A stretch of DNA of 46,012 nt from the NCBI RefSeq assembly GCF_000330505.1, contig NW_004191777.1, positions 6,756-52,767 on the forward strand, read 5' to 3'. This DNA comes from Entamoeba invadens IP1 (Eukaryota; Evosea; Mastigamoebida; Endamoebidae). The first letter of the stretch is position 1, and each line of letters begins with the position of its first letter. Positions 1 through 9,805 of the stretch are shown piece by piece. The notes under the pieces are model-generated. The model saw only the letters and a list, made by a program, of their open reading frames with translations. It made no database searches and was not told where the DNA came from. The position numbers and the translations under genes are program-made.

Positions 1-107
1 TCCTTCACAAGCAAGAAGAAAGACCATTGCATCCGTAACAAGTGTCTCATCATTTCGGCTCAGTCTTTTCGGGAACGAAGCAGTTCCATGCGTTCAGCAG
101 TTGCCAT
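1..107 (-). pseudogene. Broken 5' end of repeat-borne 259-aa gene family
   Basis: The ATG at 107-105 corresponds to the start of the intact gene at 35665. The first 14 codons are identical. One A is then missing from an A-run and one base is substituted, so the frame reaches TGA at codon 16. The intact copy reads on for 259 codons. The rest lies outside the window. The break could be a real inactivating deletion or a consensus error in a homopolymer; I cannot tell which from one sequence. Confidence 0.75.
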
Positions 108-137
108 AGTGCGTTGTAAAAGACCCAGTTCCCGACG

Positions 138-145
138 CTTTTATA
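138..145 (-). promoter_or_regulatory. TATAAAAG box, left repeat copy
   Basis: TATAAAAG on the minus strand lies 31 nt upstream of the ATG at 107, the same spacing as in the right copy. It sits beside a G/C-rich block with a CArG-like CCAAAATAGG at 161-152. Confidence 0.6.
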
Positions 146-704
146 CCCACCCCTATTTTGGGGGCGGACTCTTTATTCCAATTCGCTCGTTCTTTTCAAG
201 ATGTGAATAAAGGTGCACAATGCACCTTTATTCGCATCTTTTTTGTTCGACGAAAAGATGAGAAGACAGCTGTGCACCATTAGTGCATTAACACTTTTAA
301 ATTTGACCAAATCGAAGTCTCCATTTTTTTCTTTCACAGAACCCTTTCTATTTTGAGCTTGATTTGGATCATATCGGCGGTACACTCGCAATTATAACGG
401 GATTGAAAATTTGTTGTTTTTGATAAAAAATGCAAATGTTTTTACTCTAAAAAAATTGTTTAAAAAATAGTTATAATTAATAATTATATAATTTAATTAA
501 AAAAAATTATAAAATATAAATTTTTGAATAATTAAAAAATGTTTGAAAAAAAAAATTTGTTATTTCTTTACAAAATAAGGTTATTATTACAAATATTTAT
601 TATTAAAATTAAAAATTACAATTAACTTATTATTTTAATTCTATTTAATTATTTATGTTATGTCATTTTAGAACTTAAAAGATATAAACATATTATAACT
701 TTGG

Positions 705-2375
705 ATGGATGTTCCAAAAGCATACATAGAATTAACACCAAACATATATTACAACTCCTTTGACCATTGTTCCTACTTTATAACACCACAGAACAATTTT
801 ACACAAAATCGCTTTAATGCTATAGACTCAACTACGACACCAAACCACCACATTTACATCATCTCATCAACACCTATGCCTTTGCTTAGGTATTCTTTGC
901 CACAACTTCCACTCACACTAACTCAATTTTTCAAAGAAAATCTTCCAACAGAAAATATAATGCTCAACATCACAAGACAATTAATCGACTCAATCAACAT
1001 TTTACACCTCAACAAAGTGTATCACGGCAATTTGACACCCGACACGGTTTACATTTCAAAAAGCACTTTTCAACTTGGGTTGGTGCTTTTCCATTTTCCT
1101 GTTGTCACAATACAACACGACGAAATCCTTACTTCAAGGCAGTATGATGTTACAGACAATCCTGATTCATTTTACTTCCAAAAGGACATTACCGCGATTC
1201 CTATGATACTCCTTGCTCCTTTTGGATATTCAAAAAATTCACCAACGGCCTTTACTTCCTCAAGAAAATTGGCACGAAAGTGTTCGGAGATGTTGGATAA
1301 TGTCATTGACATCTTCTTTACATCACCAACACCACTTTTAACATCAAAACAGTTGCTCCAACAATTTCCAGACTCGTTGTATGTCTCAATTAAAACATCG
1401 CCCCACCTCTTTTTTCCAACGTATTTACAAGCAAAATACAACACTAAAAACGAGTGTGACGTTTTGTTCTACTCGACTAATATCTTCCCACATCTGTTTG
1501 TACCAACACTTCCTGACAGTGTTTTGTCAACGCGATTTGTCACCCCCAATTTTGAACACACCACACTCACTGTGTACAAAACGTCGTTACCAAAATTCTC
1601 AATCATCGGAGCGAACTTCTTTGTGAAACTCCCGAAGAACCAATTTCGCGCTTGTGCACTCGCGCAATTGCTCTTCCTTTTTTTGAACCCATCAAACACT
1701 TTTAAACACATCACTTTCAGTTCTATTGATCTTGCACTCTTTTTGGGAGAACCCACAGAGACCGCGTTAAACAAGAAGGAGCTCCAAATACCACTAAATC
1801 CACTCAAAGGTTTTGAAAAGGAATTACCCGGTGGTATGGAGTCATTCCGAAAAAGGCGACAGTTTCTTTGTGGTCGTCTGCATGTTGTTGTAGCTCCACA
1901 AAACCAAACAACCTACAGTGTCAAATTTTTGTTACAAGTCTGCGCGAAATTACGAGCGTTAGGTATTGTAGTGGAATGCAAAACTAATTTGGTTTCATTG
2001 GGTGAAACGGTGCTCTCGACAAAGAAAATAGTATTTGTGTCTTCCACATCAACGCGTGTCTGTGGTGTTGTTATCGAAGAAAATGCAACGGAGTCTGCAA
2101 TCAAAAATGTCATCCAAAAAAAGTTTGGCTGCGAGAAGATATTTTCAAGTCACTTAAAACATGAGAAACAGTGTTACTCGGAGTTCTCCAATTTTAAAGA
2201 ACTCTGTGGGGTGTTGAAAGGAGACGAGAAACTTTGGAAAACTAATGCGGAGATTGTTTGGGCAAAGAGTGTGTTCGAGTGCACACGAGATCTATTTTCC
2301 CAAAAGACTCGACTGCAGAGGATTGGCGAGAACATCAAGGGTGGGCTCTGTAGCGTTTTTCCTTCTCAGAAGTAA
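705..2375 (+). CDS. Degenerate protein kinase-like protein, possible GCN2-type HisRS-like tail
   Basis: This 556-aa single exon starts at the first ATG after a TATA-like GATATAAAC. Residues about 85-130 look like the C-lobe of a protein kinase: a helix with NITRQLIDSINILH, then VYHGNLTPDTVYIS in the place of the HRDLKPxNILL catalytic loop. The catalytic Asp is replaced (HGNL), no DFG follows, and no glycine loop or VAIK lysine is visible, so catalysis is unlikely. Around residues 395-475 an alternating strand/helix pattern (LHVVVAPQ, then KLRALGIVVE, then STSTRVCGVVIEENAT) recalls the anticodon-binding fold of HisRS, as in the C-terminal half of GCN2. The kinase resemblance is fairly clear. 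The GCN2 link is inference from layout only. Other possibilities are an unrelated Entamoeba-specific pseudokinase. Confidence 0.6.
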   Translation: MDVPKAYIELTPNIYYNSFDHCSYFITPQNNFTQNRFNAIDSTTTPNHHIYIISSTPMPLLRYSLPQLPLTLTQFFKENLPTENIMLNITRQLIDSINILHLNKVYHGNLTPDTVYISKSTFQLGLVLFHFPVVTIQHDEILTSRQYDVTDNPDSFYFQKDITAIPMILLAPFGYSKNSPTAFTSSRKLARKCSEMLDNVIDIFFTSPTPLLTSKQLLQQFPDSLYVSIKTSPHLFFPTYLQAKYNTKNECDVLFYSTNIFPHLFVPTLPDSVLSTRFVTPNFEHTTLTVYKTSLPKFSIIGANFFVKLPKNQFRACALAQLLFLFLNPSNTFKHITFSSIDLALFLGEPTETALNKKELQIPLNPLKGFEKELPGGMESFRKRRQFLCGRLHVVVAPQNQTTYSVKFLLQVCAKLRALGIVVECKTNLVSLGETVLSTKKIVFVSSTSTRVCGVVIEENATESAIKNVIQKKFGCEKIFSSHLKHEKQCYSEFSNFKELCGVLKGDEKLWKTNAEIVWAKSVFECTRDLFSQKTRLQRIGENIKGGLCSVFPSQK

Positions 2376-2449
2376 AGAGTGTTAAAATAGTTTATTTTAT
2401 AGTTATTTAATTATTTGTTATAATAAAAGTAGAGGACAATAGAATACAA

Positions 2450-2758
2450 TTATTGTTTAGATGCTGGAGACGGTATAACCGTACCATCCTTCTTGATGAA
2501 CAAATAGGGATTCTCGGAAAAGGACAAGTCTGTGTCTTGGGTATCCTGTGGTACGAGGGATGGGCGCTGTGATGTTGTATCATAAGGAATTGCAGATATT
2601 GATAAGTCTCTTCTTGTGGGGGAATCTGTTCGTGGTGACAGACTTTGTTTCTGTGGTATAATGGAGACAGAAGCTCTGTTAGATTCACTCATCAATTGTT
2701 CGTTTAACTGTTTTTCCAAGATTCGAAAACTTCGTTCAAAAAACATTTTATATAACAT
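2450..2758 (-). CDS. Small Ser/Pro-rich protein of unknown function
   Basis: 102 codons, convergent with the kinase-like gene (about 75 nt between the stops). The first ATG is at 2758; a second in-frame ATG at 2746 would give 98 aa. Residues about 9-25 form a short amphipathic helix (SFRILEKQLNEQLMSES). The rest is low-complexity and rich in Ser, Pro, Gln and Asp (SPRTDSPTRR), as in disordered phosphoproteins. Base composition is richer in G+C than the flanking spacers, which supports coding. No family recognised. Confidence 0.5.
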   Translation of the reverse strand: MLYKMFFERSFRILEKQLNEQLMSESNRASVSIIPQKQSLSPRTDSPTRRDLSISAIPYDTTSQRPSLVPQDTQDTDLSFSENPYLFIKKDGTVIPSPASKQ

Positions 2759-2940
2759 TTTTACATTTCAAAGAGTTTTCTCTGTGATTGTTTAATTAAT
2801 ATTTAATCTATACTTTAAAACTATAATATTTAATAATTTATAGTTAAGTTTATTATTATATTTTAAACTAGATTGTATATTAGTAATACCAATTAAAAGT
2901 AGTTAATTAATACTAAAACCAAGTAAAAAAGGCATCTAAC

Positions 2941-4602
2941 TTATGTGATAACAGAAGGTCTTTCTCTGCCAGTGAACCTTGTGATTTGACTCAATGAATA
3001 AGCCAACGTAACCATCTCTTTGAGAACAACATTTGGATCTTCCTTGAAATTTTTGGAATACTTGTCGAAGTAAACTCTAACAGTGGCTCCGACAGAACCG
3101 GTTCCAGAAAGTCTAAAAATGATTCTCGAGCCATCTTCAAAGACAAATCTGATACCCTGTTTCTTTGTTACACTTCCATCAACACTGTCACGATATTCAA
3201 AGTCGTCACAGAACTTCAATGGAACTCCACTCAAATCAGCTTTCGCCGTCTTTGCGTTGTCTCGCATTGCTTGCATCATGTCTTCAGCCTTTTGTTTATC
3301 AACTTCATCAAAGTCGTATCGTTGATAATAGTTTCTTCCATATTTGGCCCAATGTGCTTCCAAGACGTCTTTGATTCCAACCAACTTGCCGGCTTTCTCC
3401 GACTCACCGGCCAACACTGAGACCCAACAGAGTGCGGCCCAGATACCATCTTTCTCTCTAATACCACAGCATCCAGTTCCAAAGGATTCTTCCCCACACA
3501 ATGAAATCTTTCCACTGTCCATTAAGTTACCAAAGAATTTCCATCCTGTTGGAGTTTCAGTAATACTACAAACGCGGTCAACAGCAGCGGATGTTGGCAT
3601 TGAACGAGCGACTCCTTTGAACCCATTTTTAACAAAGAATGGGATATATTCGTATTTAGTGGATAATATGGCAAGAGAGTCTGACGGACTAACGAAAGCC
3701 CCACGACCGACAATCAAGTTTCTGTCTCCATCACCATCAAAAGCGAATCCAACGTCATACTTGGAGTCATCTTTCATCACTTCACCAACTAATTCAGCAG
3801 CGTATGTCAAGTTGGGGTCCGGGTGCTTTCCACCAAAGTCTGGGAGACTGACAGGGTTTTTCAAAGAGTCTTCCCCGAGTCCTAACAACTCACAAAACAC
3901 CTTTTTGTTGTAAGGTCCAGTTACTGCATTAAATGAGTCAACCAACAGTTTCAAGTTGTATTTTGCGATGAACTCTTTCAGTTTTGCAAAGTCGAAGCAC
4001 TCGTGGAGGTAAGCCAAGTAGTCCACGAATGGGTCAATAACATGAATAGTTGAAATAAGACCGTTGCACTCAACCTGAATGTCTCCAATAGTGTCGACCT
4101 TCAATGGTGTTTCAAACTCAGCAATCACTAACTCCTTGATCTCTCGAGCCGCCTCTTCGATTTTGGAAGTGACTTCAATTGGTGCAGGGCCACCATTCGA
4201 CATGTTCAATTTCAGTCCAAAGTCGCCGTGAGCTTGTCCAGCTGGATTATGTGAAGCTGTCATAATGAAACCGGCTTGGATGTGATTTCTAATAATGGTC
4301 GCCGACTCGGCTGGGGTCGACATCATACCATTTTGTGAGACGACGATGTCTGTGAAGCCATGAGCAATAGCGACTCGAACAATGATGTCGAGTGCTTTCA
4401 AGTTCAAAAATCTCCCATCACCTCCGATGATGATTTTGCCAGGTTTTTGGAGATTTGATGCTCCTTTGAACATGGCGCATACAAAGTTTTCCAAGTAGCT
4501 TGGGGTGCTCTCAATCTCACTCACACGTTTTCGCAGACCGGATGTACCCATCGTCTGCCCCGCGATGGGTGTGGTTGGTATCTTCTTAATGACAGCTTTC
4601 AT
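2941..4602 (-). CDS. PGM: Phosphoglucomutase
   Basis: 553 aa, the normal length for eukaryotic PGM. It interconverts glucose-1-phosphate and glucose-6-phosphate in the cytosol for glycogen and sugar-nucleotide metabolism. Visible landmarks: GTSGLRKRV near residue 20; the phosphoserine loop TASHNPAG at 115-122 (Ser117; the usual second Gly of NPGG is Ala); the metal loop DGDGDRN; the sugar-binding GEESFG; and the phosphate-binding RLSGTGS near the C-terminus. I chose the ATG at 4602 (MKAVIKKIPTT) because the five codons upstream in frame begin with TTG, not ATG, and because a good TATA-like element lies about 26 nt upstream. Confidence 0.95.
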   Translation of the reverse strand: MKAVIKKIPTTPIAGQTMGTSGLRKRVSEIESTPSYLENFVCAMFKGASNLQKPGKIIIGGDGRFLNLKALDIIVRVAIAHGFTDIVVSQNGMMSTPAESATIIRNHIQAGFIMTASHNPAGQAHGDFGLKLNMSNGGPAPIEVTSKIEEAAREIKELVIAEFETPLKVDTIGDIQVECNGLISTIHVIDPFVDYLAYLHECFDFAKLKEFIAKYNLKLLVDSFNAVTGPYNKKVFCELLGLGEDSLKNPVSLPDFGGKHPDPNLTYAAELVGEVMKDDSKYDVGFAFDGDGDRNLIVGRGAFVSPSDSLAILSTKYEYIPFFVKNGFKGVARSMPTSAAVDRVCSITETPTGWKFFGNLMDSGKISLCGEESFGTGCCGIREKDGIWAALCWVSVLAGESEKAGKLVGIKDVLEAHWAKYGRNYYQRYDFDEVDKQKAEDMMQAMRDNAKTAKADLSGVPLKFCDDFEYRDSVDGSVTKKQGIRFVFEDGSRIIFRLSGTGSVGATVRVYFDKYSKNFKEDPNVVLKEMVTLAYSLSQITRFTGRERPSVIT

Positions 4603-4627
4603 ATGACTTTTTCTCAAACTGGATCTT

Positions 4628-4636
4628 CTTAAATAC
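4628..4636 (-). promoter_or_regulatory. TATA-like element of phosphoglucomutase
   Basis: GTATTTAAG on the minus strand, 26-34 nt upstream of the ATG at 4602. It matches the GTATTTAAA(G/C) core described for Entamoeba promoters at all but one position. Confidence 0.65.
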
Positions 4637-5158
4637 GATGATCAGGTGGTGCGATGTGGCATATCCCGAAATTTTGTTTTTTTCATGATTATCATTCTTT
4701 TTGTTCATCATTTCGGGAGGTTCGTATATGATTTTTTTTGTATTTATTTCTTGTTTTTTTGCCGTTCGACCATAGAAAACAAGACTGACTTCAACAAAAA
4801 CAACCAACTTAACAATTAACAAAGTAACTAAAAGGCAAACTAAAAAATATCCCTCAAACTTTTTGCGACAATTTTGTCTATAAAGTGGTAATATGTGGCA
4901 ACAAAAACACAATCATATCATTATTACATGACTAATTTGTTCATTCGGTTAAAACGTGTGACATTAACTTACCATTTTTTGTTAGGTATTTGATGTAAAG
5001 TTTTGAATCCCAAATAGTGACAAATCACCTGACTGTTATTCATCTTTTTTAAGTCATTATGGACTTAACTCACAGACCTGAGGCAAATTCGATTAAATTA
5101 ATATCTATCAGTAATAGTAAAATTATAACAATTTATAGCTTTTTGTAGATTCATTGTA

Positions 5159-5206
5159 CAGGCAGTGAAGTGAAGGTATAATTTTCAATTGAATATTAAA
5201 TAAAAG
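5159..5206 (+). repeat. Left terminal inverted repeat of the MITE
   Basis: Pairs with 5937-5985; the first 22 bases are identical. TA precedes it at 5157-5158. Confidence 0.85.
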
Positions 5207-5936
5207 TATTTTGAGAATAATACAACAATTTTACGTTATATTTTTACTGTTTTTTAAGGTTTAAATTTTTAGTCAATAAAACTAAAAAAAATAATTTGAA
5301 AAAATTTAGACCCATTTTTAGATTCTTTTTAAATTCGACTTTGTTGAAAAAAGTTGAAAAATAAAATTGAACAAACTTAAAAAATATTGAAGTTGAAAGA
5401 AGAAAAAGGCAAACACCAAGCATTAACTCTTGTTAAAAAAGAAAACAAAGATTAAATATTTTTGGTGTCATATTATACGTTTGTTATTGTTATAATGTTA
5501 TTATTTAGCCACTTATTACATAAATATTCGAACATTAAATTTTATTACATCATCTTTAAGATCTTTAATTAATGGTAAGTTGTGAGTGTGGTTATTGGCT
5601 ATTGGGCGATATACTAAAAACAAACACACTTATCATCTGTTTAAGTTGTGATGAAGCAGGATATATGGAGTTTGCTTTGTTGCCAAGTAAGTTAAGTGAT
5701 GGTTTTGTATTGGTTTATTCGCTTCTTGATTTATGTGTGGTTGTTGTTTTTCTTTAGTTTTTAAATGATTAAAATGACTATAAAATATCATTTCCAAACA
5801 AACAAAATGGTAACAAGATAATCAAAATGTCAATATTTATTATAATAATAAAGACAAATTCGGCTTGTTAAATAAGTGTTTTATTGAAAATGAAATTTCG
5901 GCCAATCAAAATAAAATATTTCGAGATAAGAAAACC

Positions 5937-5985
5937 CTTTTATTTAGTATTCAATTGAAATTTTATACCTTCACTTCACTGCCTG
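5937..5985 (-). repeat. Right terminal inverted repeat of the MITE
   Basis: Reverse complement of 5159-5206 with one indel and two mismatches. TA follows at 5986-5987. Confidence 0.85.
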
Positions 5986-6057
5986 TATAGTTTAAATCAA
6001 TAGATAAATAATTATATTATATAAGTAAATCCAACCAATGAAAAAAATATCAAATTC

Positions 6058-7772
6058 TTATTCCTGTACGAGTCCCCACTGTTTCTTAAGCTCTTCGAGC
6101 TCGACTGGCCTTTTTTCATTCGCGACATCGTTGTTCTTGGCTTCTGCAAATCGTGGTGATGCGGTTACTACACATGAATACACATCTTCTGCGACAGAAA
6201 AAGTTGTCTTTTTATACAAAAGTTGAATAATGGACAATAAAGAATGATTCTTTCTCAATATGTTTAGAACTATTCATTTATAGTATAATTGTTATAAATA
6301 AACCATATAAAACACAAACCAGAGAAGGAGAATCTGTCGAAAGATTTGTTGAATCTTCCTTTCATTGAGAATGTGCAGCACCTTGGTCTGTTTTCGGGTT
6401 TTTTTCTCTCGGGGACACCATGTGGAAGTCTATCTACAAATGATCTGCTTCTGCTTGCTGCTGTTCTGAAACTGTCTGTTTCATGAGACGCCTCGTTCAA
6501 GTCGAGTGGTTGTAAGAAGTCTTCCACTGATATTCCTCTTTTTGACTTATCCTTTGTTGGCATGACGGGCATTTTGATTTCTTTTTTTGGTTCTGTTGTC
6601 TCGGGTTTGACTTCCTTTGGTTCGTCGACCAATCTGAATTTGATTGGCTTATCATCAGAGTCGTCGACGAAGTCGTGGTACATTGAGAATGCATACAGTT
6701 TCTTTGCAAGTGCGTTGATAGTCTCTCCAAGCACTGGGAGTGAAAAAGAAACGCCGTTCTGGAACTTCGGCAACCAAAACGGATGTGGCACTGAGTTGTA
6801 AGATAAGAAGGACAGTTCGTTATCCAACAACACCAAAACAGCACCGTCGTTGTCATACACATCACAGTAATTTGGTGCAGTGAAAAGTGTCATAACAAGT
6901 GGATGTGTAATGTCGTCTCTATTAAAGTAGTGTAAGTTACAGCCTTCCTTTTGCACTTCATGTGCTCGGATGATCGACGTCAATTCATTTTTCTTCAAGA
7001 ATTCGTCGACACCAGCAAACCCGTAACAATAGCTGCACCCTCGAATCTTGTTCTCTGTGAATGATATCCGCTGCCATTCTTCTTTCTGCTTTTCGTTGAG
7101 TCGAGCGTACACACTTTCATCAACTGGATCAGACCACAACAAATCACAGAAGAGACCAGCGGCTGGGGGTTCTCTGAATCTATTGAATTTGTTAATATCT
7201 TGGAGGCTATTCAAATTTGGGGAAATGCCTCCGTGCACACAGAAGAACTTCCCGAGTTCAGAATGGAGCAACGCGCAGATTGGTAAGCAGTCGAAAGTCT
7301 TCATCACCTCGTTATAAATTTGGTCACCATATTTGAAGCAGCACTCTTGTCTAAAGTTGAAAAAGGTAGTCAAAAGTCTGCACTCATGGTTCCCTCTGAG
7401 GAGATGGATTCTGTCTGGGTAAGTCACTTTCATTGAGAAAAGGAGGAGGATGTTCTCACACCCAAAGTATCCTCGATCAACATAGTCGCCCAAGAAGAGC
7501 ATGTGAGTGTCGCTTGGCTGCGGATAGTCGAGAAGGATATTTGCTAAGTCGTAGAATTGTCCATGAAGATCGCCGAAGATGACACAAGGAGAGTCTATGT
7601 CGAGCAAGTTCGGCTCGTTAGAGATGATTTTCGCGCACCTCTTCAAGATATCCGACACTGCGGATTTGTCGAGGCGACCCTCTTGTTTGAAGTGTTCCAT
7701 GATTTTGTCGATATCATACCCGTCGTTGAGGACAATGTCTTCTATTTTCAAATCGGCTGGTGGTGGCGCCAT
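6058..7772 (-). CDS. Calcineurin A-type Ser/Thr phosphatase (PP2B catalytic subunit)
   Basis: Two exons: 7772-6320 and 6269-6058, giving about 554 aa. PPP-family motifs are intact: GDLHG (67-71), GDYVDRG (95-101), RGNHE (126-130), HGG (180-182). Calcineurin-specific features follow: IIRAHEVQKEG (RAHE rather than RGHE), FTAPNYCDVYDNDGAVL, and PHPFWLPKF at 329-337, the entry to the calcineurin B-binding helix. The enzyme would be Ca2+/calmodulin-activated in the cytosol. The tail is basic and Ser-rich (SRSRSFVDRLPHG, KGRFNKSFDRFSFS); I do not see a textbook autoinhibitory segment. Read without splicing, exon 1 ends in an implausible hydrophobic tail. The intron 6319-6270 begins GTTTGT and ends TAG. 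A second acceptor (CAG at 6191-6189) is also in frame. Confidence 0.9.
6270..6319 (-). other. Spliceosomal intron in calcineurin A gene
   Basis: 50 nt, GTTTGT...AATAG. Removal joins codon ...TCT G to TT CTA and keeps the frame to TAA at 6058. Confidence 0.7.
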
Positions 7773-8565
7773 CTAAGAATGTGTGGTTACTTTTTCGAGT
7801 TGCTTGGTTTTAGGTTACTTTTTAGTTTGTTGTAATTAACTCGATATTCCAACAATTTTTGATTGAAGTTATTATATCTTTCTATTAATGTATTGATTTG
7901 GTATTTAAATTATTTAATTCATTGAAATATAGTTATTTATAATTAACTGTATTAGAATTAACAAGTAAAAACCAAAGTTAAAACCCAAAATTTTGAGGTA
8001 TACTTGTTCTACAAAATTTTTCTATTATTTGATTGAATTAAACATATATATTGGCAAAAAAATAGGAAATAAAGTTTTTATTTATTATTCTTTTGTGGAT
8101 TATAAATTACACTGTTTAACAAAAAACTGTGTAGAAGAGTGATTGTTTCAATTTATTTTACCAAAACTACTGTTTTGCAATATATTAAAAGATCATTTCG
8201 AATAAGGAATAAATTTCTATTGTCAATTAATTAAATCAACTATTATTTAAAAAAAATAATTATTAAAAAAAATAAAACAACTTTATTGGACAAAATAATA
8301 ATGTTACAACTTGATTATTTTAAATTAATTATAATAATAACTAATTTTATTTAAAGTTAAATAAACAATAACTTTCATTTTTTTACAAGTTTAATTTTTA
8401 TTAATAATTTTATTTTTTTGTTAAAAACATTTTAATCAAAAAAGTTTTTTTAAAATATTGTAAATCCAATCAAAAAAATCTTATTGAAATGATATGGCAT
8501 ATTAAACTAGCAATGACTAAGATAAAAATAGATTTAATAACAGCATTTCCAAATACAATACACTT
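7773..8565. other. Gene-free AT-rich spacer
   Basis: Spacer between the start of the calcineurin gene and the stop of the next gene. It is about 80% A+T with homopolymer runs; I see no ORF, hairpin or repeat that I can support. Confidence 0.6.
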
Positions 8566-9774
8566 TCAAGCAGAAAGTTTATTATATTCATCGAGTAATG
8601 GTAAGTCGTTGTAATTAGCAGTAGATATCCCTTTCTCTTTCAGATATGAGAATATTCCCTTATACACATCAACTATTTTCTCAGTTTCTTCTTTCCGAGA
8701 CTTCTGGTCTTTAAATCTAAAGTTCAAAATCGCATGAATTCCATCTTCTTCTAATATACCAAAAGCAGCCAAAGTATTTCCGATAGACAAAGAAGTTGCT
8801 TTGTCTTGGACAAACAGTTGTGTGAGTTCTTTCTTGAAAATAGAAAATCCTGGATACGTTTCGATAGCATCCTTTGGGCAGTCTTTTTGTGCATATTCAG
8901 CCCAGTACTTGTAGTATCGAATCGCAAATTCGGACCGTGCCTCGAAGTGCAAAAGCCAATATTGCTCGACGCAATAAATTGACTCACCAAAGCTTTTCGA
9001 ACGGGAGTTCTTCGACGAGACAAAGTTGCCAAAACTTTCCCACTTTCTGAATGAAGGAAACTCCATCTTCACTTCTTCACGAAGAATTTCAACGGATTTT
9101 CTTGGACTTGTTGAGCCAAAAGTGTCTACCTTTTCTAATATCAGTTCATACATCCCGGGTATTCTCATGGTGAATTCAACAAGGATCTTCGCGACGATAT
9201 CTGTGTATTCGCTGTTAAGTCCTTCAACGGAGCGGTAGAAAGAAAGAGTCTTTGTGTGTTCGACTTTAGGAATAGCTCCGATTGGTGGCGAGTATCTCTT
9301 CTTGTTTTGTTCGACAATATTTCGAATAGAGGAAGATCCGTTCAAGGCAAAGAGTAAGAAGAGAGTGGTCTTACAAGTGTTGTTAAAATAGATCTCAAGT
9401 ATCTTTTCAGTAGTTGGGTCCATCTCGTCGGGGGCTGGAAAGTCTGCAAGAGCGATTGGTTGTATTTGCTTGATGTTGATGATCCTATGAATGAGTTTAA
9501 AGACGTCCAAAGTGTAAGTGTGGTGAGGTAATCTCAATATGAACTCGTTGGAGTTGGCCCAAAGTGATAACAAATCCAGTGTTATTTCAGGAGTAAGTTG
9601 AGCAGTTTGAATAAAGTCGGATTCGAACATTTGATCAACTTTAGAGAGTGATTCTTTCAACGCATCTTCTGGGTTGGTGAGCTTAAAAAAGCTCTTAGAT
9701 TTTGTGGCCTTAATGCCATTCATTGCTTTGACAAGGCGCTTGACTTCCTTTTGGAATGTTTTGAGGGACTTCAT
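8566..9774 (-). CDS. Unknown helical protein, 402 aa
   Basis: A single exon with ATG at 9774 and a TATA-like TATTTAAAC (9805-9797) 23-31 nt upstream. The sequence is mostly amphipathic helices, with no signal peptide or membrane segment. It starts basic (MKSLKTFQKEVKRLVKAMNG) and carries a Lys-rich KATKSKSFFKL near residue 25. Codon use is like its neighbours. I do not recognise the family; the solenoid-like helix content would fit a scaffold or regulatory protein, but that is only an impression. Confidence 0.85.
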   Translation of the reverse strand: MKSLKTFQKEVKRLVKAMNGIKATKSKSFFKLTNPEDALKESLSKVDQMFESDFIQTAQLTPEITLDLLSLWANSNEFILRLPHHTYTLDVFKLIHRIINIKQIQPIALADFPAPDEMDPTTEKILEIYFNNTCKTTLFLLFALNGSSSIRNIVEQNKKRYSPPIGAIPKVEHTKTLSFYRSVEGLNSEYTDIVAKILVEFTMRIPGMYELILEKVDTFGSTSPRKSVEILREEVKMEFPSFRKWESFGNFVSSKNSRSKSFGESIYCVEQYWLLHFEARSEFAIRYYKYWAEYAQKDCPKDAIETYPGFSIFKKELTQLFVQDKATSLSIGNTLAAFGILEEDGIHAILNFRFKDQKSRKEETEKIVDVYKGIFSYLKEKGISTANYNDLPLLDEYNKLSA

Positions 9775-9796
9775 TTGAATAAATGAGTTACGCAGT

Positions 9797-9805
9797 GTTT
9801 AAATA
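9797..9805 (-). promoter_or_regulatory. TATA-like element of the 402-aa gene
   Basis: TATTTAAAC on the minus strand, 23-31 nt before the ATG at 9774; close to the Entamoeba core GTATTTAAAC. Confidence 0.5.

Larger units (their letters stand above)
1..461 (-). repeat. Dispersed repeat, left (inverted) copy
   Basis: The reverse complement of this stretch matches 35311 to about 35773 almost base for base. I count about three differences in 460 nt: one in the hairpin arm near 233, and a one-base deletion plus a substitution near 67. The match ends sharply at 461, where the two flanks diverge, and runs off the window at base 1. It contains a short imperfect hairpin (198-240), a CArG-like box (152-161), a TATAAAAG box on the minus strand (145-138) and the start of a gene (ATG at 107). 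It is a very recent duplication or a member of a homogenised repeat family. Confidence 0.93.
5159..5985. mobile_element. MITE-like DNA transposon with 48-bp terminal inverted repeats
   Basis: Both ends carry the same sequence in opposite orientation: CAGGCAGTGAAGTGAAGGTA at 5159 and its complement ending at 5985. With one indel and two substitutions the match continues for about 48 bp (5159-5206 and 5937-5985). Both ends are flanked by TA (5157-5158 and 5986-5987), as for Tc1/mariner target duplications. The 827-bp body is AT-rich and has no transposase; its longest ORF (5572-5757, 61 aa) resembles nothing I know. A non-autonomous element fits best, and Entamoeba genomes, E. invadens especially, are known to carry mariner-type transposons. 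Confidence 0.85.

Noticed and set aside
173..391. 72-codon frame in both repeat copies (minus strand here, plus strand at 35381-35599)
   Set aside because: It opens with TTG; the first ATG is halfway in, and it runs straight through the hairpin. Identity between copies reflects the recent duplication, not selection on the frame.
4586..4912. 108-codon minus-strand frame upstream of PGM
   Set aside because: It overlaps the PGM start and TATA-like element and has the composition of the AT-rich spacer.
5572..5757. 61-codon frame inside the MITE with several cysteines
   Set aside because: No transposase or zinc-ribbon spacing I can recognise; too short and isolated to call.
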